Assembly: GCF_024347215.1 (NCBI RefSeq)
Contig: NZ_AP025282.1
Coordinates: 496,001-560,000 of the forward strand
DNA length: 64,000 nucleotides
Direction: 5' to 3'
Source: Aliamphritea ceti
GTDB taxonomy: Bacteria; Pseudomonadota; Gammaproteobacteria; Pseudomonadales; Balneatricaceae
Shown: positions 17,821 to 26,126 of the stretch, in pieces
Position numbering within the stretch: the stretch's first letter is position 1
How the letters are laid out: each line of letters opens with the position of its first letter
Program-made: the position numbers and the translations under genes
The notes under the pieces: generated by a model
Seen by the model: the letters and a program-made list of their open reading frames with translations, nothing else
Databases searched by the model: none
Told to the model about the DNA's origin: nothing

Positions 17821-18651
17821 ATGTTAGTCAGATTTACAAAAATGCATGGCCTGGGGAATGATTTTCTGGTGTTGGATATGGTCACCCAGAAGATTAAACT
17901 CAACTCTGCACTGGTGGCGAAACTGGCCGACCGGAATTTTGGCGTGGGTTTTGATCAGCTGTTAGTGGTTGAACCGCCGACGAATCCTGATATGGATTTT
18001 CGTTATCGCATTTATAATGCTGATGGCAGTGAAGTTGAGCATTGTGGCAATGGTGCCCGATGCTTTGCTAAGTTTGTGCGTGATAAGCGACTGACTGCAA
18101 AAGACCGGATTGCTGTTGAAACTCAAAAAGGTGCAATTTACCTGACAGTCACTGAAAATCTGGATGTTGAAGTGGATATGGGGGCGCCGGTACTGTCGCC
18201 TCAGGAAGTACCGTTTCAGTCCGAGGTTCAGGCGGTTACTTATCAGTTAGATGCTGAAGGTGCGACGCATGAGATCAGCGCTGTATCAATGGGTAATCCT
18301 CACGGTGTTCTGATAGTCGATTCTGTTGAAACAGCACCAGTAGAAACCCTGGGGCCAGTACTGGAAGCACACACGCAGTTTCCGGCTAAAGCGAATATTG
18401 GCTTTATGGAAATTGTCGCCCGTGATGAAGTGCGGTTAAGGGTGTTTGAGCGTGGTGCAGGGGAAACTCTTGCCTGCGGGACAGGTGCTTGTGCAGCGGT
18501 TGTTGCGGGGCGCTTACGTGGCCTTTTGGATGAAACCGTTAAAGTATGTTTGCCAGGTGGAGATCTCAGTATTTCCTGGCAAGGTGATAACACATCGGTA
18601 ATGATGACCGGGCCGGCAACAACGGTGTATGAAGGGCAGATTTATTTATGA
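17821..18651 (+). CDS. dapF: Diaminopimelate epimerase
   Basis: A 276-residue cofactor-independent epimerase. MHGLGNDF at the start, EHCGNGARC (first catalytic Cys) and ETLACGTGACA (second catalytic Cys) are the DapF signatures. It converts LL- to meso-diaminopimelate, feeding both peptidoglycan and LysA. The stop overlaps the start of the DUF484 gene by four bases, so the genes are coupled. Confidence 0.96.
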   Translation: MLVRFTKMHGLGNDFLVLDMVTQKIKLNSALVAKLADRNFGVGFDQLLVVEPPTNPDMDFRYRIYNADGSEVEHCGNGARCFAKFVRDKRLTAKDRIAVETQKGAIYLTVTENLDVEVDMGAPVLSPQEVPFQSEVQAVTYQLDAEGATHEISAVSMGNPHGVLIVDSVETAPVETLGPVLEAHTQFPAKANIGFMEIVARDEVRLRVFERGAGETLACGTGACAAVVAGRLRGLLDETVKVCLPGGDLSISWQGDNTSVMMTGPATTVYEGQIYL

Positions 18652-19343
18652 CAACTGATGCAGTTGAGGTTCAGAGCGAAGTATCTGAACAGCAGGTTAT
18701 TGATTATCTTAAACAACATCCGGACTTTTTTACTGGCAATGAAAATTTGCTGGAAAAGTTATATGTGCCCCATCAGCGGGGTAGCAGTGTATCGCTGGTT
18801 GAGCGTCAGACGTCTCTGTTGAGGGAAAAGAACCGCGAACTCTATGATTATCTGAGTGATCTGGTTGGCGTTGCCCGGGAAAACGAGATCCAGTTTAAGA
18901 AGACCAAAAAAATGGTCGTGTCTTTACTGGAAGCAGAAACGCTGGATGACGTTGCCGTTGCTGTTGAAGAATGTCTGTGTGAGGAGTTTCACAGTGATAC
19001 GACGGCATTACTGCTTTTCGGGCCTGCTCGGGATGATGTGAATAATCTGCGAATCATGCCGCGGGAAGATGCTACTGTTATTGATGCGCTGGCAGACAGT
19101 TCACAAACCAGTTGCGGAAATCTGACAGAGTTACAGAACGAGCTGTTATTTAAGGAACATGCGTTTAAAGTAAAGTCTGCTGCTGCAGTACCGCTGGTTA
19201 AAGGTGAAACCCTAGGTTTACTGGCGATTGGCAGTTATGACAGCGAATATTTTCAGAGTAATCAGGGAACCTTATTTCTTGATTACATAGGTCAGGTGTT
19301 GAGCCGGGTTGTTTCGCATCTGTTACGTCGGTCTGAGGGATAG
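18648..19343 (+). CDS. DUF484 family protein (GAF-like)
   Basis: A 231-residue protein of the DUF484 family (YigA in E. coli). QQVIDYLKQHPDFFTGNENLL and the following RQTSLLREKNREL helix are typical of the N-terminal region; the rest (90-230) resembles a GAF-type ligand fold. Function is unknown. It sits between dapF and xerC, with the ATGA overlap and a 2-base gap to xerC, exactly as in many gammaproteobacteria. The call rests on motif and conserved neighbourhood. Confidence 0.88.
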   Translation: MTTDAVEVQSEVSEQQVIDYLKQHPDFFTGNENLLEKLYVPHQRGSSVSLVERQTSLLREKNRELYDYLSDLVGVARENEIQFKKTKKMVVSLLEAETLDDVAVAVEECLCEEFHSDTTALLLFGPARDDVNNLRIMPREDATVIDALADSSQTSCGNLTELQNELLFKEHAFKVKSAAAVPLVKGETLGLLAIGSYDSEYFQSNQGTLFLDYIGQVLSRVVSHLLRRSEG

Positions 19344-19345
19344 GC

Positions 19346-20314
19346 TTGACGGCTGAGCTGCCGGATCTGGCGCGATCAGGTTTTTTTAACTATCTGAGCG
19401 CTGAGCGGCAGTTGTCTAAACACACGTTAGATAATTATCAGCGTGATCTGCAAAGACTTTGGGAATATCTGCAGTTACAGCAAATTTTTACCCCTTCCGA
19501 ATCGCCATGGCACAAAGTGCTGCCGCAACATATTCGTGGTTTTGTCGCCGCTGTGCATCATCAGGGGCTTGGCGGTAAAAGTATTCAGCGGGCATTGTCT
19601 GCTATCCGCACTTTTTATAAATACCTTCATCGTGAAGGGTTGGCGAAGGCTGATCCGGCAGCGGGTATCCGTGCGCCTAAAAGTCCTAAGCGTCTGCCCC
19701 AGACACTGGACCCCGATCAGCTAAGCAGTCTGCTTGATCAGCCACTAGGTCGTGATCCACTGAGTCGTCGTGATCATGCGATGGTTGAACTGTTGTACTC
19801 ATCAGGCTTACGGCTGGCTGAGTTGGTGAGTCTGGACTTGTATGATCTGGATTTCCAGGATGCGAGCCTGCGGGTTATTGGTAAGGGGCGTAAAGAGCGA
19901 ATGCTGCCTATTGGCGACAAAGCGATGCAGGCATTAGAGCGTTGGCTGGATTGCCGTGATAAGCTGGCCAGACCTGAGGAAATGGCTGTATTTGTCAGTC
20001 AGAGGGGGCGGCGAATATCAGCACGCAGTGTACAGTTAAGGCTAGCACGCTGGGGTGATTATCAGGGCAGTGACAGCCGGGTTTATCCACATCGTCTGCG
20101 GCATTCTTTTGCCAGTGATATGCTGGCATCAAGCGGTGATCTGAGAGCTGTTCAGGAGTTGCTGGGCCACTCAGATATAGCAACCACTCAGGTATATACC
20201 CATTTAGATTTTCAGCATTTACTTGATGTCTATGACAAGGCGCATCCCCGGGCGAAGCGCCAGTCGGGCAGTAAGCCGGCCCGTAAACCAAACAAGCAGG
20301 ATTCCAATGATTAA
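19346..20314 (+). CDS. xerC: Tyrosine site-specific recombinase XerC
   Basis: A 322-residue tyrosine recombinase. Residues 10-105 are the SAM-like DNA-binding domain (YLSAERQLSKHTLDNYQRDL). The catalytic domain shows Arg in SSGLRLAELV, HRLRHSFAS, and LGHSDIATTQVYTH with the terminal His and nucleophilic Tyr. XerC with XerD resolves chromosome dimers at dif. The start is a TTG right after the DUF484 stop; the resulting N-terminus aligns well with known XerC. A basic 20-residue tail follows the catalytic domain. Chromosomal context (dapF-DUF484-xerC-yigB) separates it from phage integrases. Confidence 0.94.
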   Translation: MTAELPDLARSGFFNYLSAERQLSKHTLDNYQRDLQRLWEYLQLQQIFTPSESPWHKVLPQHIRGFVAAVHHQGLGGKSIQRALSAIRTFYKYLHREGLAKADPAAGIRAPKSPKRLPQTLDPDQLSSLLDQPLGRDPLSRRDHAMVELLYSSGLRLAELVSLDLYDLDFQDASLRVIGKGRKERMLPIGDKAMQALERWLDCRDKLARPEEMAVFVSQRGRRISARSVQLRLARWGDYQGSDSRVYPHRLRHSFASDMLASSGDLRAVQELLGHSDIATTQVYTHLDFQHLLDVYDKAHPRAKRQSGSKPARKPNKQDSND

Positions 20315-21014
20315 GTGTATTACCTTCGATCTGGACGATACCCTCTGGGCTGTTGATCCGGTTATCACACATGCCAATAATACTCTATACGGCTGGTTAG
20401 ATGAGCATGCCCCGGGGTTCACCCGTGAATATCAGGTCGGTGACTTTCCGGCGCTGCGTGAGCAGGTTTTGATGGCTTTTCCTGAAACAGCTCATAGCGT
20501 GACGTTAATTCGTTTACGTCAGTTGGAGATTGGTTTACGTCAGGCGGGTTATAGTGAAACTGAAATTGAAGTATTAGTGCCGCAGGCATTTGATATTTTT
20601 ATTGCAGCGCGTAATGAAGTCACTTTTTTCCCATATGTGACAGAGATGCTGAGTCAGCTGAAGGAGTACGAATATCGTATTGGTGCGTTGAGTAATGGCA
20701 ATGCAGAAGTAAACCGTGCGGGCTTAGGTGACTGGTTTGATTTTGCACTGAATGCTCACATGGTAGGTCATGAAAAACCACATCCTGCTATGTTCCAGCA
20801 AATGCTGGCCAGTGAGAAGCTTCGCCCTGAAGAAGTTATTCATATAGGTGATAACCCAGACCATGATGTTGCCGGTGCGCAGCAATTGGGCATCCGAACC
20901 ATTTGGGTAAATTTAAAACAAGGTTCGCATAAAACGGGTGAAACTGCTGATCAGGTGGTAACCTGTTTAAGTGAGGTATTTGATGCGGTTACGGCAATTC
21001 GTGCACAGAGTTAA
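20307..21014 (+). CDS. HAD-superfamily phosphatase, YigB-like
   Basis: A 235-residue HAD hydrolase when begun at the ATG at 20307, which follows CAGGA and gives MIKCITFDLDDTLWAVDP. A longer in-frame start lies inside xerC and is rejected. Motif I is DLDDTL, motif II is SNGN, the motif III Lys is in HEKPHPAMF, and motif IV is HIGDNPDHDV. E. coli YigB, found at the same locus, dephosphorylates FMN and other small phosphates. The start overlaps the xerC stop, so the genes are coupled. Confidence 0.9.
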   Translation: MIKCITFDLDDTLWAVDPVITHANNTLYGWLDEHAPGFTREYQVGDFPALREQVLMAFPETAHSVTLIRLRQLEIGLRQAGYSETEIEVLVPQAFDIFIAARNEVTFFPYVTEMLSQLKEYEYRIGALSNGNAEVNRAGLGDWFDFALNAHMVGHEKPHPAMFQQMLASEKLRPEEVIHIGDNPDHDVAGAQQLGIRTIWVNLKQGSHKTGETADQVVTCLSEVFDAVTAIRAQS

Positions 21015-21047
21015 ATTGCGCCGCAGCCGGAAATGAAAGGAATGCTT

Positions 21048-21560
21048 ATGTCAGGACAGCTACGTAACCAGATTAATATGACTTACGATTCGGCAGAAGA
21101 CCGGATTATGATTCGGGCAACCGATCAGGGCAAGGAATACCGGGCCTGGTGGACACGTCGGTTAGCGCTGCGCATGAGCAATCTCTTCGTGGAGCAGGAG
21201 TTCCCTACAGAAAACAGTGATAGCCATCTGGCGCCGGATCAACGTCAGGTCCTGGGCGATATGGAGAAGCAGGGAGCTATCCAGAGTGCCGATTTCGATA
21301 CACCCTTTGAAGAGGCTGCTATTGATTATTATCCATTAGGAAAGGACGGAATTCTGATTCAGCGCATTGATGTAAAAGTTGATGGGAAGGTGGTTAAGCT
21401 GGTGATGCTGCCAGCGGATGGTGAAGGCCTTACTCTGACTTTACCGCCAAGTCAGCGCTATTCTTTTGAGCATATGTTACATCAGGTGATGCAAGCAGCA
21501 GACTGGCATTTGGCGGCTATTCTGCCGACGACTGAAGCCACTGATATCGTTACGCATTAG
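21048..21560 (+). CDS. Conserved-looking protein of unknown function
   Basis: A 170-residue protein, starting at the ATG at 21048 because AAAGGA lies six bases before it; two earlier in-frame ATGs are closer to or before that site. There is no signal peptide, membrane segment or recognised motif. The N-terminal half has a strongly basic/aromatic patch (EYRAWWTRRLALRM), and the C-terminal half alternates short strands and ends in an LHQVMQAADWHL helix. It probably belongs to the end of the lptM-xerC operon, 33 bases after the HAD gene. I do not recognise the family. Confidence 0.72.
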   Translation: MSGQLRNQINMTYDSAEDRIMIRATDQGKEYRAWWTRRLALRMSNLFVEQEFPTENSDSHLAPDQRQVLGDMEKQGAIQSADFDTPFEEAAIDYYPLGKDGILIQRIDVKVDGKVVKLVMLPADGEGLTLTLPPSQRYSFEHMLHQVMQAADWHLAAILPTTEATDIVTH

Positions 21561-21596
21561 TGGTTCTTTAAAGTCACAATGGCTGGCTGTGTCTGA

Positions 21597-21725
21597 GAGG
21601 AAATTCAAAACACAAACACCCCCACAGCCGATATATCCGGTAATGAGCTGGTAAAACCTTCAGATGATTTTAATGCGCTGGTTGCGATGATGTCAGCCGC
21701 AATTGCAGTACCTGATAATAAATAA
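21597..21725 (+). pseudogene. Possible small coding remnant without a normal start
   Basis: After an in-frame TGA at 21594-21596, one frame stays open for 42 codons to the TAA at 21723-21725 and reads like a protein: NTNTPTADISGNELVKPSDD, then FNALVAMMSAAIAVPDNK. AGAGGA lies at its front but only ATT or internal ATG codons could begin it. It may be the end of a decayed gene or a real small gene with a rare start. The rest of 21561-21798 holds nothing else I can name. Confidence 0.25.
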
Positions 21726-21798
21726 ACCATGTAAGTGTGATTCAGATTGGCTCGGTTAGAATGCCGGCATAGAGTGCACTTTCTCAGCAGGTGAATTT

Positions 21799-22659
21799 AT
21801 GCGTCATATACATAAGCACAGTTTACGGGTGGCAGACGTTGCTCGTAGTTGCGAGTTTTACCAGGTATATCTGGGCATGAGTCTGATCAGTGAGTACCAA
21901 CAGCAGGGGAAGCACTGTTGTCTGTTGGGTTACGTTCGCAGCCCTGAGAGTATGCCGCCTACTTTATTGGAACTGATCGAAACAGAAGACTTTGTCTGTT
22001 TACCGGGTGCTGTGCCTGCCGGTTACTGGAAGATAGCTTTGTCTGTAGTTGATGTAGATGTAGCCAGGCAGTGCCTGACTGAAAAAGGTATTGAGGTCAC
22101 ACCAACCTGTCAGGTGCCAGACGTAGCATATCTCTGTCATCTGAATGATCCGGATGGACATTGTATAGAGCTTATCCAGCACAGGTTCGAGGTTAATCAT
22201 ACACCGCAGCCTAAAGATGACCGTTACCCGTTAGGGAGTGAAGCGGTGTTTTCACTGATCACTTACCGGGTAAAGAATCCTGAGCGCAGTGTGGCATTTT
22301 ATCAGGGCTTAGGGATGCGGCTTTTATCCCGTCAGGATGTCGGCTTTGCCGGGTTTACACTGTATTTTCTTGGCTATAGTGACGAGTCTTTGCCGGATGA
22401 GGATATCTGCGCAGTTGGTAATAGAGAATGGCTCTGGCAACGGCCTTATACGTTAATTGAGTTGCAGCATAACTGGGGAACAGAGCAGCAGGATGCTTTT
22501 GCCTATGATGTCTCTCCGGAAACTGGTTTCGTGGGAATCGAACTAGTGAGTAACGAGCCTGAACTGCTGGCTCAGGCAGATCAGTCTGACACTGATGCGC
22601 CGGTATATTTCGACCCTGACGGCTATCGTATTGATGTCAGGCAAATCTGCGTTGAATAA
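21799..22659 (+). CDS. Two-domain VOC (glyoxalase-like) protein
   Basis: A 286-residue protein made of two tandem vicinal-oxygen-chelate halves. The first begins HKHSLRVADVARSCEFYQVY and ends DPDGHCIELIQ; the second begins ITYRVKNPERSVAFYQGLGM and ends DPDGYRIDVRQ. Both halves keep the FY..LGM and DPDG motifs. The metal-binding His/Glu set is best kept in the first half (His, GHCIEL). It resembles lactoylglutathione lyase (glyoxalase I), but a dioxygenase-like or other substrate cannot be excluded. It stands alone, with its own upstream region of 238 bases. Confidence 0.78.
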   Translation: MRHIHKHSLRVADVARSCEFYQVYLGMSLISEYQQQGKHCCLLGYVRSPESMPPTLLELIETEDFVCLPGAVPAGYWKIALSVVDVDVARQCLTEKGIEVTPTCQVPDVAYLCHLNDPDGHCIELIQHRFEVNHTPQPKDDRYPLGSEAVFSLITYRVKNPERSVAFYQGLGMRLLSRQDVGFAGFTLYFLGYSDESLPDEDICAVGNREWLWQRPYTLIELQHNWGTEQQDAFAYDVSPETGFVGIELVSNEPELLAQADQSDTDAPVYFDPDGYRIDVRQICVE

Positions 22660-22784
22660 GAATGTGTCTTTATCTCTAAGTCTGTTCAGGCCTGTATAGA
22701 CTAAAGTCGTCTCACGGCTGATGCGTGCTTCTGAATAGAATAGAAAGCCTGTGATTTTGCAAAATAATAATAACGGTGGCTATT

Positions 22785-23066
22785 GTGGGTAAGGTATTTC
22801 TTTGGATCAGCGCAGTACTTTTAGTGGTTTATACCATGAAAACTCAATACCTCACTTCCTCTACATGGCAACCTTTTAAAGATGGTTGCATGGCTTCGGA
22901 AGAGGCCACCGAAGCACAATGTAGCTGTCTAGCGGATTATGTCCATAAGCACTTCAGTGATCGTGAAGTGCAGGAAATTATGAACCAAACGGTGACAGAT
23001 CCTGCTATGCAGCAGAAGATTGAAGGTATTGTTCGGGTTGGTTCCCGTCAGTGCCTCAATCCTTAA
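22785..23066 (+). CDS. Small membrane-anchored or exported protein with four Cys
   Basis: About 93 residues. An N-terminal hydrophobic helix (VFLWISAVLLVVY) is followed by a soluble part with Cys in DGCMAS, AQCSCLADYV and SRQCLNP. The helix acts as a signal or anchor, placing the soluble part in the periplasm, where disulfides could form. The start is GTG either at 22785, with GGTGG five bases upstream, or at 22776; I prefer the first. No family recognised. Converges on nudE, 39 bases away; the gap contains short inverted repeats but no T-rich terminator. Confidence 0.62.
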   Translation: MGKVFLWISAVLLVVYTMKTQYLTSSTWQPFKDGCMASEEATEAQCSCLADYVHKHFSDREVQEIMNQTVTDPAMQQKIEGIVRVGSRQCLNP

Positions 23067-23105
23067 TAACTAACTTAAGGTGTAGATAGGCGAAGGCAGT
23101 CGTCT

Positions 23106-23657
23106 TCAGCCTGCTTCTATTTTAAGCCGGTCACGTACCATATAGAGTGCAGCAATGGTGCGCGCTTCAGTAAAGTCATCCCGGGCGAAGAGTTCATCCA
23201 GTTGCGACAGCGGCCAGTGAACGACTTCCATGTCTTCAGGTTCATCGCCTTCCAGTTTACAGGGGTAAAGATCACGGGCCAGTACAGTTGTGATCTTATG
23301 GCCCATATAATTTGGCGCAGAAGTCATTTCTTTAACACTGACAATGTCCCGGGCACCGAAGCCTGCTTCTTCTTTTAGCTCTCGGTCGGCGGCGATGATA
23401 GCGTCTTCACCCGGATCAATAAGCCCTTTGGGTAATGTCAGCAGATAGTCTTCTACGCCAACCGCGTATTCTTTAATCAGAATGATGTTATCTGCATCAT
23501 CCAGGGCGACGATCATGACTGCGCCATTACCGCGAACAGCCAGGCGTTCATAGGTTCGTTCCACGCCGTTGGAGAAGCGTAAATCAACCGCTTCAACTTT
23601 GAATAACCGGCTTTGAGACGGCTGGCTGATCTTCAATATTTCGGGTTTTACGGGCAT
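23106..23657 (-). CDS. nudE: ADP compounds hydrolase NudE
   Basis: A 183-residue Nudix hydrolase with a complete box: GLIDPGEDAIIAADRELKEE followed by AGF, matching GX5EX7REUXEEXGU. The N-terminal RLFKVEAVDLRFSNGVERTY and the SAPNYMGHK segment are typical of NudE. It cleaves ADP-ribose, NADH and diadenosine compounds. It is divergent from yrfG across 115 bases, the same arrangement as in E. coli and Pseudomonas. Confidence 0.92.
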   Translation of the reverse strand: MPVKPEILKISQPSQSRLFKVEAVDLRFSNGVERTYERLAVRGNGAVMIVALDDADNIILIKEYAVGVEDYLLTLPKGLIDPGEDAIIAADRELKEEAGFGARDIVSVKEMTSAPNYMGHKITTVLARDLYPCKLEGDEPEDMEVVHWPLSQLDELFARDDFTEARTIAALYMVRDRLKIEAG

Positions 23658-23772
23658 ACTCTTGCGTTTCCTTAATCGTACCGGGATTTAACGGTTGCCT
23701 GGTGAGCGAGCTGAAGCGGATTATACTTACATCTGCTGGCAATAATATTAACCCTCTGGCTGTAACATTCCT

Positions 23773-24423
23773 ATGGATTGGCAAAATATAGATACAGTGC
23801 TGTTAGATATGGACGGCACCTTGCTGGATCTGCACTTCGATACCTATTTCTGGCTGGAGCATGTGCCAATGCGCTATGCCCAGTTACATCAGGCTGATGC
23901 CGCTGAAACCAGGGCTTGGCTGCTGAAGCGCCTGCGTGAAGAACGGGGGACGCTGAACTGGTATTGTCTGGATTACTGGAGCCGTGAGCTGAAGATTAAT
24001 ATCGCGGAACTGAAACATGAAGTGCGGGATAAAATTTCTTTCAGACCTCATGTACAGGACTTTCTTGCGCACCTGCGGGAAAAACAGATGCGTACGCTGA
24101 TCGTTACTAATGCGCACCGAGATGGTCTGAACCTGAAAATGCAGGAAACGGGGCTTGATAAGCTGGTGGACGACATTATCGTTTCCCATGATTTCCAACT
24201 GCCCAAAGAAGATCCACAGTTCTGGCATGAAATGCAAAAAGTTGAGCCTTTTAACCCGGCCACGACCTTACTGGTGGATGACAGTCTGCCGGTACTGGAG
24301 TCTGCCCGGCAGTTTGGCATTGGTTATCTGTTGAGTATCTATCAGCCTGACAGCCAGCAACCGAAACGCGAAATTGATGATTTCGCCGCTATCCATCATT
24401 TTGACGAGATAATCCGTGGCTAA
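23773..24423 (+). CDS. yrfG: GMP/IMP nucleotidase YrfG
   Basis: A 216-residue HAD hydrolase. Motif I is LDMDGTLLDL, motif II is VTNAHRDGL, the Lys of motif III is in LPKEDPQFW, and motif IV is LLVDDSLPVL. The N-terminal DTYFWLEHVPMRYAQ is diagnostic of YrfG. It dephosphorylates purine monophosphates in the cytoplasm. The next gene, hslR, begins at a GTG that overlaps its stop by eight bases. Confidence 0.9.
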   Translation: MDWQNIDTVLLDMDGTLLDLHFDTYFWLEHVPMRYAQLHQADAAETRAWLLKRLREERGTLNWYCLDYWSRELKINIAELKHEVRDKISFRPHVQDFLAHLREKQMRTLIVTNAHRDGLNLKMQETGLDKLVDDIIVSHDFQLPKEDPQFWHEMQKVEPFNPATTLLVDDSLPVLESARQFGIGYLLSIYQPDSQQPKREIDDFAAIHHFDEIIRG

Positions 24424-24838
24424 GCAATCTACCAATAGTAAAAGCACGGCAGCGCAGGGTGCTGATTCCAAAGTGCGTTTAGATAAATGGCTTTGGGCCG
24501 CGCGCTTTTTTAAAACCCGGGCAATTGCCAAGCAGGCAGTTGAAGGTGGTAAAGTGCATTACGAAGGCCAGCGGGCCAAATGCAGCCGGATTGTTGAAGT
24601 CGGAGCGGAGCTTATTATCCGGCAGGGCTTTGATGAGAAAAAAGTAATTATCGTGGCTATATCAGAACAGCGCCGTGGAGCCTCTGAGGCTCAGCTTCTC
24701 TATAATGAAACCTCTGAAAGCCAGGCCAAACGTGAGTTAAGCGCTGAACAGCGTAAAGCTATGCGAGGTAACCTTGGTCCTGATGTCCGGCCAAATAAGC
24801 GTGATCGTCGTCGGATTATGCAGTTTAAAGACCAGTAA
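24416..24838 (+). CDS. hslR: Ribosome-associated heat shock protein Hsp15
   Basis: A 140-residue S4-domain protein. VRLDKWLWAARFFKTRAIAK is the S4 RNA-binding helix pair, followed by GGKVHYEGQRAK. A basic C-terminal tail ends in KRDRRRIMQFKD. Hsp15 binds free 50S subunits that carry stalled peptidyl-tRNA. The start is GTG, overlapping the yrfG stop. Followed by hslO after about 120 bases, the classic hslR-hslO order. Confidence 0.95.
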   Translation: MAKQSTNSKSTAAQGADSKVRLDKWLWAARFFKTRAIAKQAVEGGKVHYEGQRAKCSRIVEVGAELIIRQGFDEKKVIIVAISEQRRGASEAQLLYNETSESQAKRELSAEQRKAMRGNLGPDVRPNKRDRRRIMQFKDQ

Positions 24839-24955
24839 TCGAGCATTTTTCGTACAGTTTTATGCTAGAATGCCGCCCTAATTTTTTCTCTGATGTTAGC
24901 TATTCATTCTGTGAGAGTAATGTCAGGGGTTACCGACTGTTTGTTTGAGAGAAGC

Positions 24956-25828
24956 ATGAGCAATCCAGATCAGATCCAACGGGTTCTTTTTGATAATGCC
25001 GACATTCGTTGTGTTGTTGCCGGCGTAGATACTGCATATCAGGAAGTGATACAGCGTCACGGCTATCCGCAAGTTATCCAAAATGTATTGGGTGAAATGA
25101 TGGCTGCTGTGAGCTTACTTAGCGCTACGTTAAAATTTGAAGGCCGTTTATCTATACAGGCGCAAGGTAGTAACAATGTAAAAGCCCTGATGGCTGAATG
25201 TAACCATCAGCGCGATTTACGGGCAATTGCCCGTTTTGAAGGTGAGTTGCCGGAAGAGGCTGAGCTGAAAGAGCTGATTGGCGATGGCCAGTTGGTTATT
25301 ACAATTGAGCCTGAAAACGGTAAGCGTTATCAGGGGGTTGTTCCTCTTGACGGCGATCATCTTAGCCAGTGTCTGGAGGAGTACTTCTCCCGTTCTGAAC
25401 AGTTACCTACACAGATTCATCTGGCGACTGGTGAAGATAAGGCAGCTGGTTTTCTGATTCAGGTTATGCCGGTAGAAGGTGACCGTAAAGATCAGTGGGA
25501 GCATTTTAGCCAGTTGGCAGCCACGTTAAGTGATGATGAGCTTTTGAGTCTCGACAATGAGACTATTTTACGACGTTTATTCCATGAAGAAGAATGTCGC
25601 CTATATGAGCCGGAGTTACTGCGTTTTAACTGCGATTGTACCCGTGAGCGTACAAGCCATGCTTTGCAGTATTTAACTCAGGATGAGCTGGAAGAAATTA
25701 TCCGGGAAGAAGGCAAGATCGAAGTTAACTGCCAGTTTTGTAACGAAAACTATCAGTTTGATCAGGCAGATATTGTACAAATGTTTTCTATCACCGCAAA
25801 TGTGAAGCCTTCTGATCAGGTACACTGA
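24956..25828 (+). CDS. hslO: Redox-regulated chaperone Hsp33
   Basis: A 290-residue chaperone. I take the ATG at 24956 (MSNPDQIQRVLFDN), since it fits the family and follows GAGAGAAG; the upstream in-frame ATG adds 21 unmatched residues. The C-terminal zinc redox switch is complete: CDC in FNCDCTRERT and CQFC in EVNCQFCNENY. Upon oxidation Zn is lost, disulfides form and the dimer binds unfolded proteins. A hairpin follows the stop. It is the last gene before the pckA leader. Confidence 0.95.
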   Translation: MSNPDQIQRVLFDNADIRCVVAGVDTAYQEVIQRHGYPQVIQNVLGEMMAAVSLLSATLKFEGRLSIQAQGSNNVKALMAECNHQRDLRAIARFEGELPEEAELKELIGDGQLVITIEPENGKRYQGVVPLDGDHLSQCLEEYFSRSEQLPTQIHLATGEDKAAGFLIQVMPVEGDRKDQWEHFSQLAATLSDDELLSLDNETILRRLFHEEECRLYEPELLRFNCDCTRERTSHALQYLTQDELEEIIREEGKIEVNCQFCNENYQFDQADIVQMFSITANVKPSDQVH

Positions 25829-25844
25829 TTAGTTTAGCGAGTAC

Positions 25845-25866
25845 CGGGATGTGAAACCTCATCCCG
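25845..25866 (+). terminator. Hairpin after hslO, possible terminator
   Basis: A 7-bp perfect stem CGGGATG/CATCCCG with an 8-base loop begins 17 bases after the hslO stop. It is not followed by a long T run, so it is a weak intrinsic terminator or a 3' end stabiliser. Confidence 0.45.
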
Positions 25867-25948
25867 TTAAAGCTGACCGAAAGCGACTAATGGACCCCGT
25901 ATAAAGCAAATAGGAATGGCTCTCAGTCATAGTTTTTCAGACTCTTTT

Positions 25949-25977
25949 TTGACATAATACGCGTCCGATAAAAATAA
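25949..25977 (+). promoter_or_regulatory. Candidate sigma-70 promoter for pckA
   Basis: A perfect TTGACA at 25949-25954 is followed 16-17 bases later by an A-rich hexamer (AAAATA/AAATAA), a poor -10. If used, it gives a leader of about 140 bases before pckA. Confidence 0.4.
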
Positions 25978-26020
25978 GATCCGCCGGCGAGTGTCGGAGC
26001 AGGACGAAACAGTTTTACTC

Positions 26021-26070
26021 CTCTGTGCATGGGGGTAGTTGGTTGATAAAACAACTAATTGCGCACGGAG
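26021..26070 (+). promoter_or_regulatory. Structured pckA leader element (stacked stems)
   Basis: CTCTGTGC (26021-26028) pairs with GCACGGAG (26063-26070) over 8 bp with one G-U. Inside it TAGTTG (26036-26041) pairs with CAACTA (26052-26057) around a 10-base A-rich loop. A 5-codon open frame beginning ATGGGG at 26029 lies within it. The element ends 57 bases before the pckA start. It matches no riboswitch class I know. The rest of the 298-base gap between hslO and pckA holds only the hairpin and promoter listed. Confidence 0.45.
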
Positions 26071-26126
26071 ACGAATAACTTTCCAGGTAATTATTTTTTT
26101 TGGCTGCAGGCCAAGGGAATCCAATA

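Noticed and set aside
23061..23112. Inverted repeats between the four-Cys gene and nudE as a terminator
   Set aside because: Short, interrupted stems and no T tail; not listed as a feature.
26029..26046. 5-codon upstream frame MGVVG in the pckA leader
   Set aside because: No ribosome site; mentioned only as part of the structured leader.
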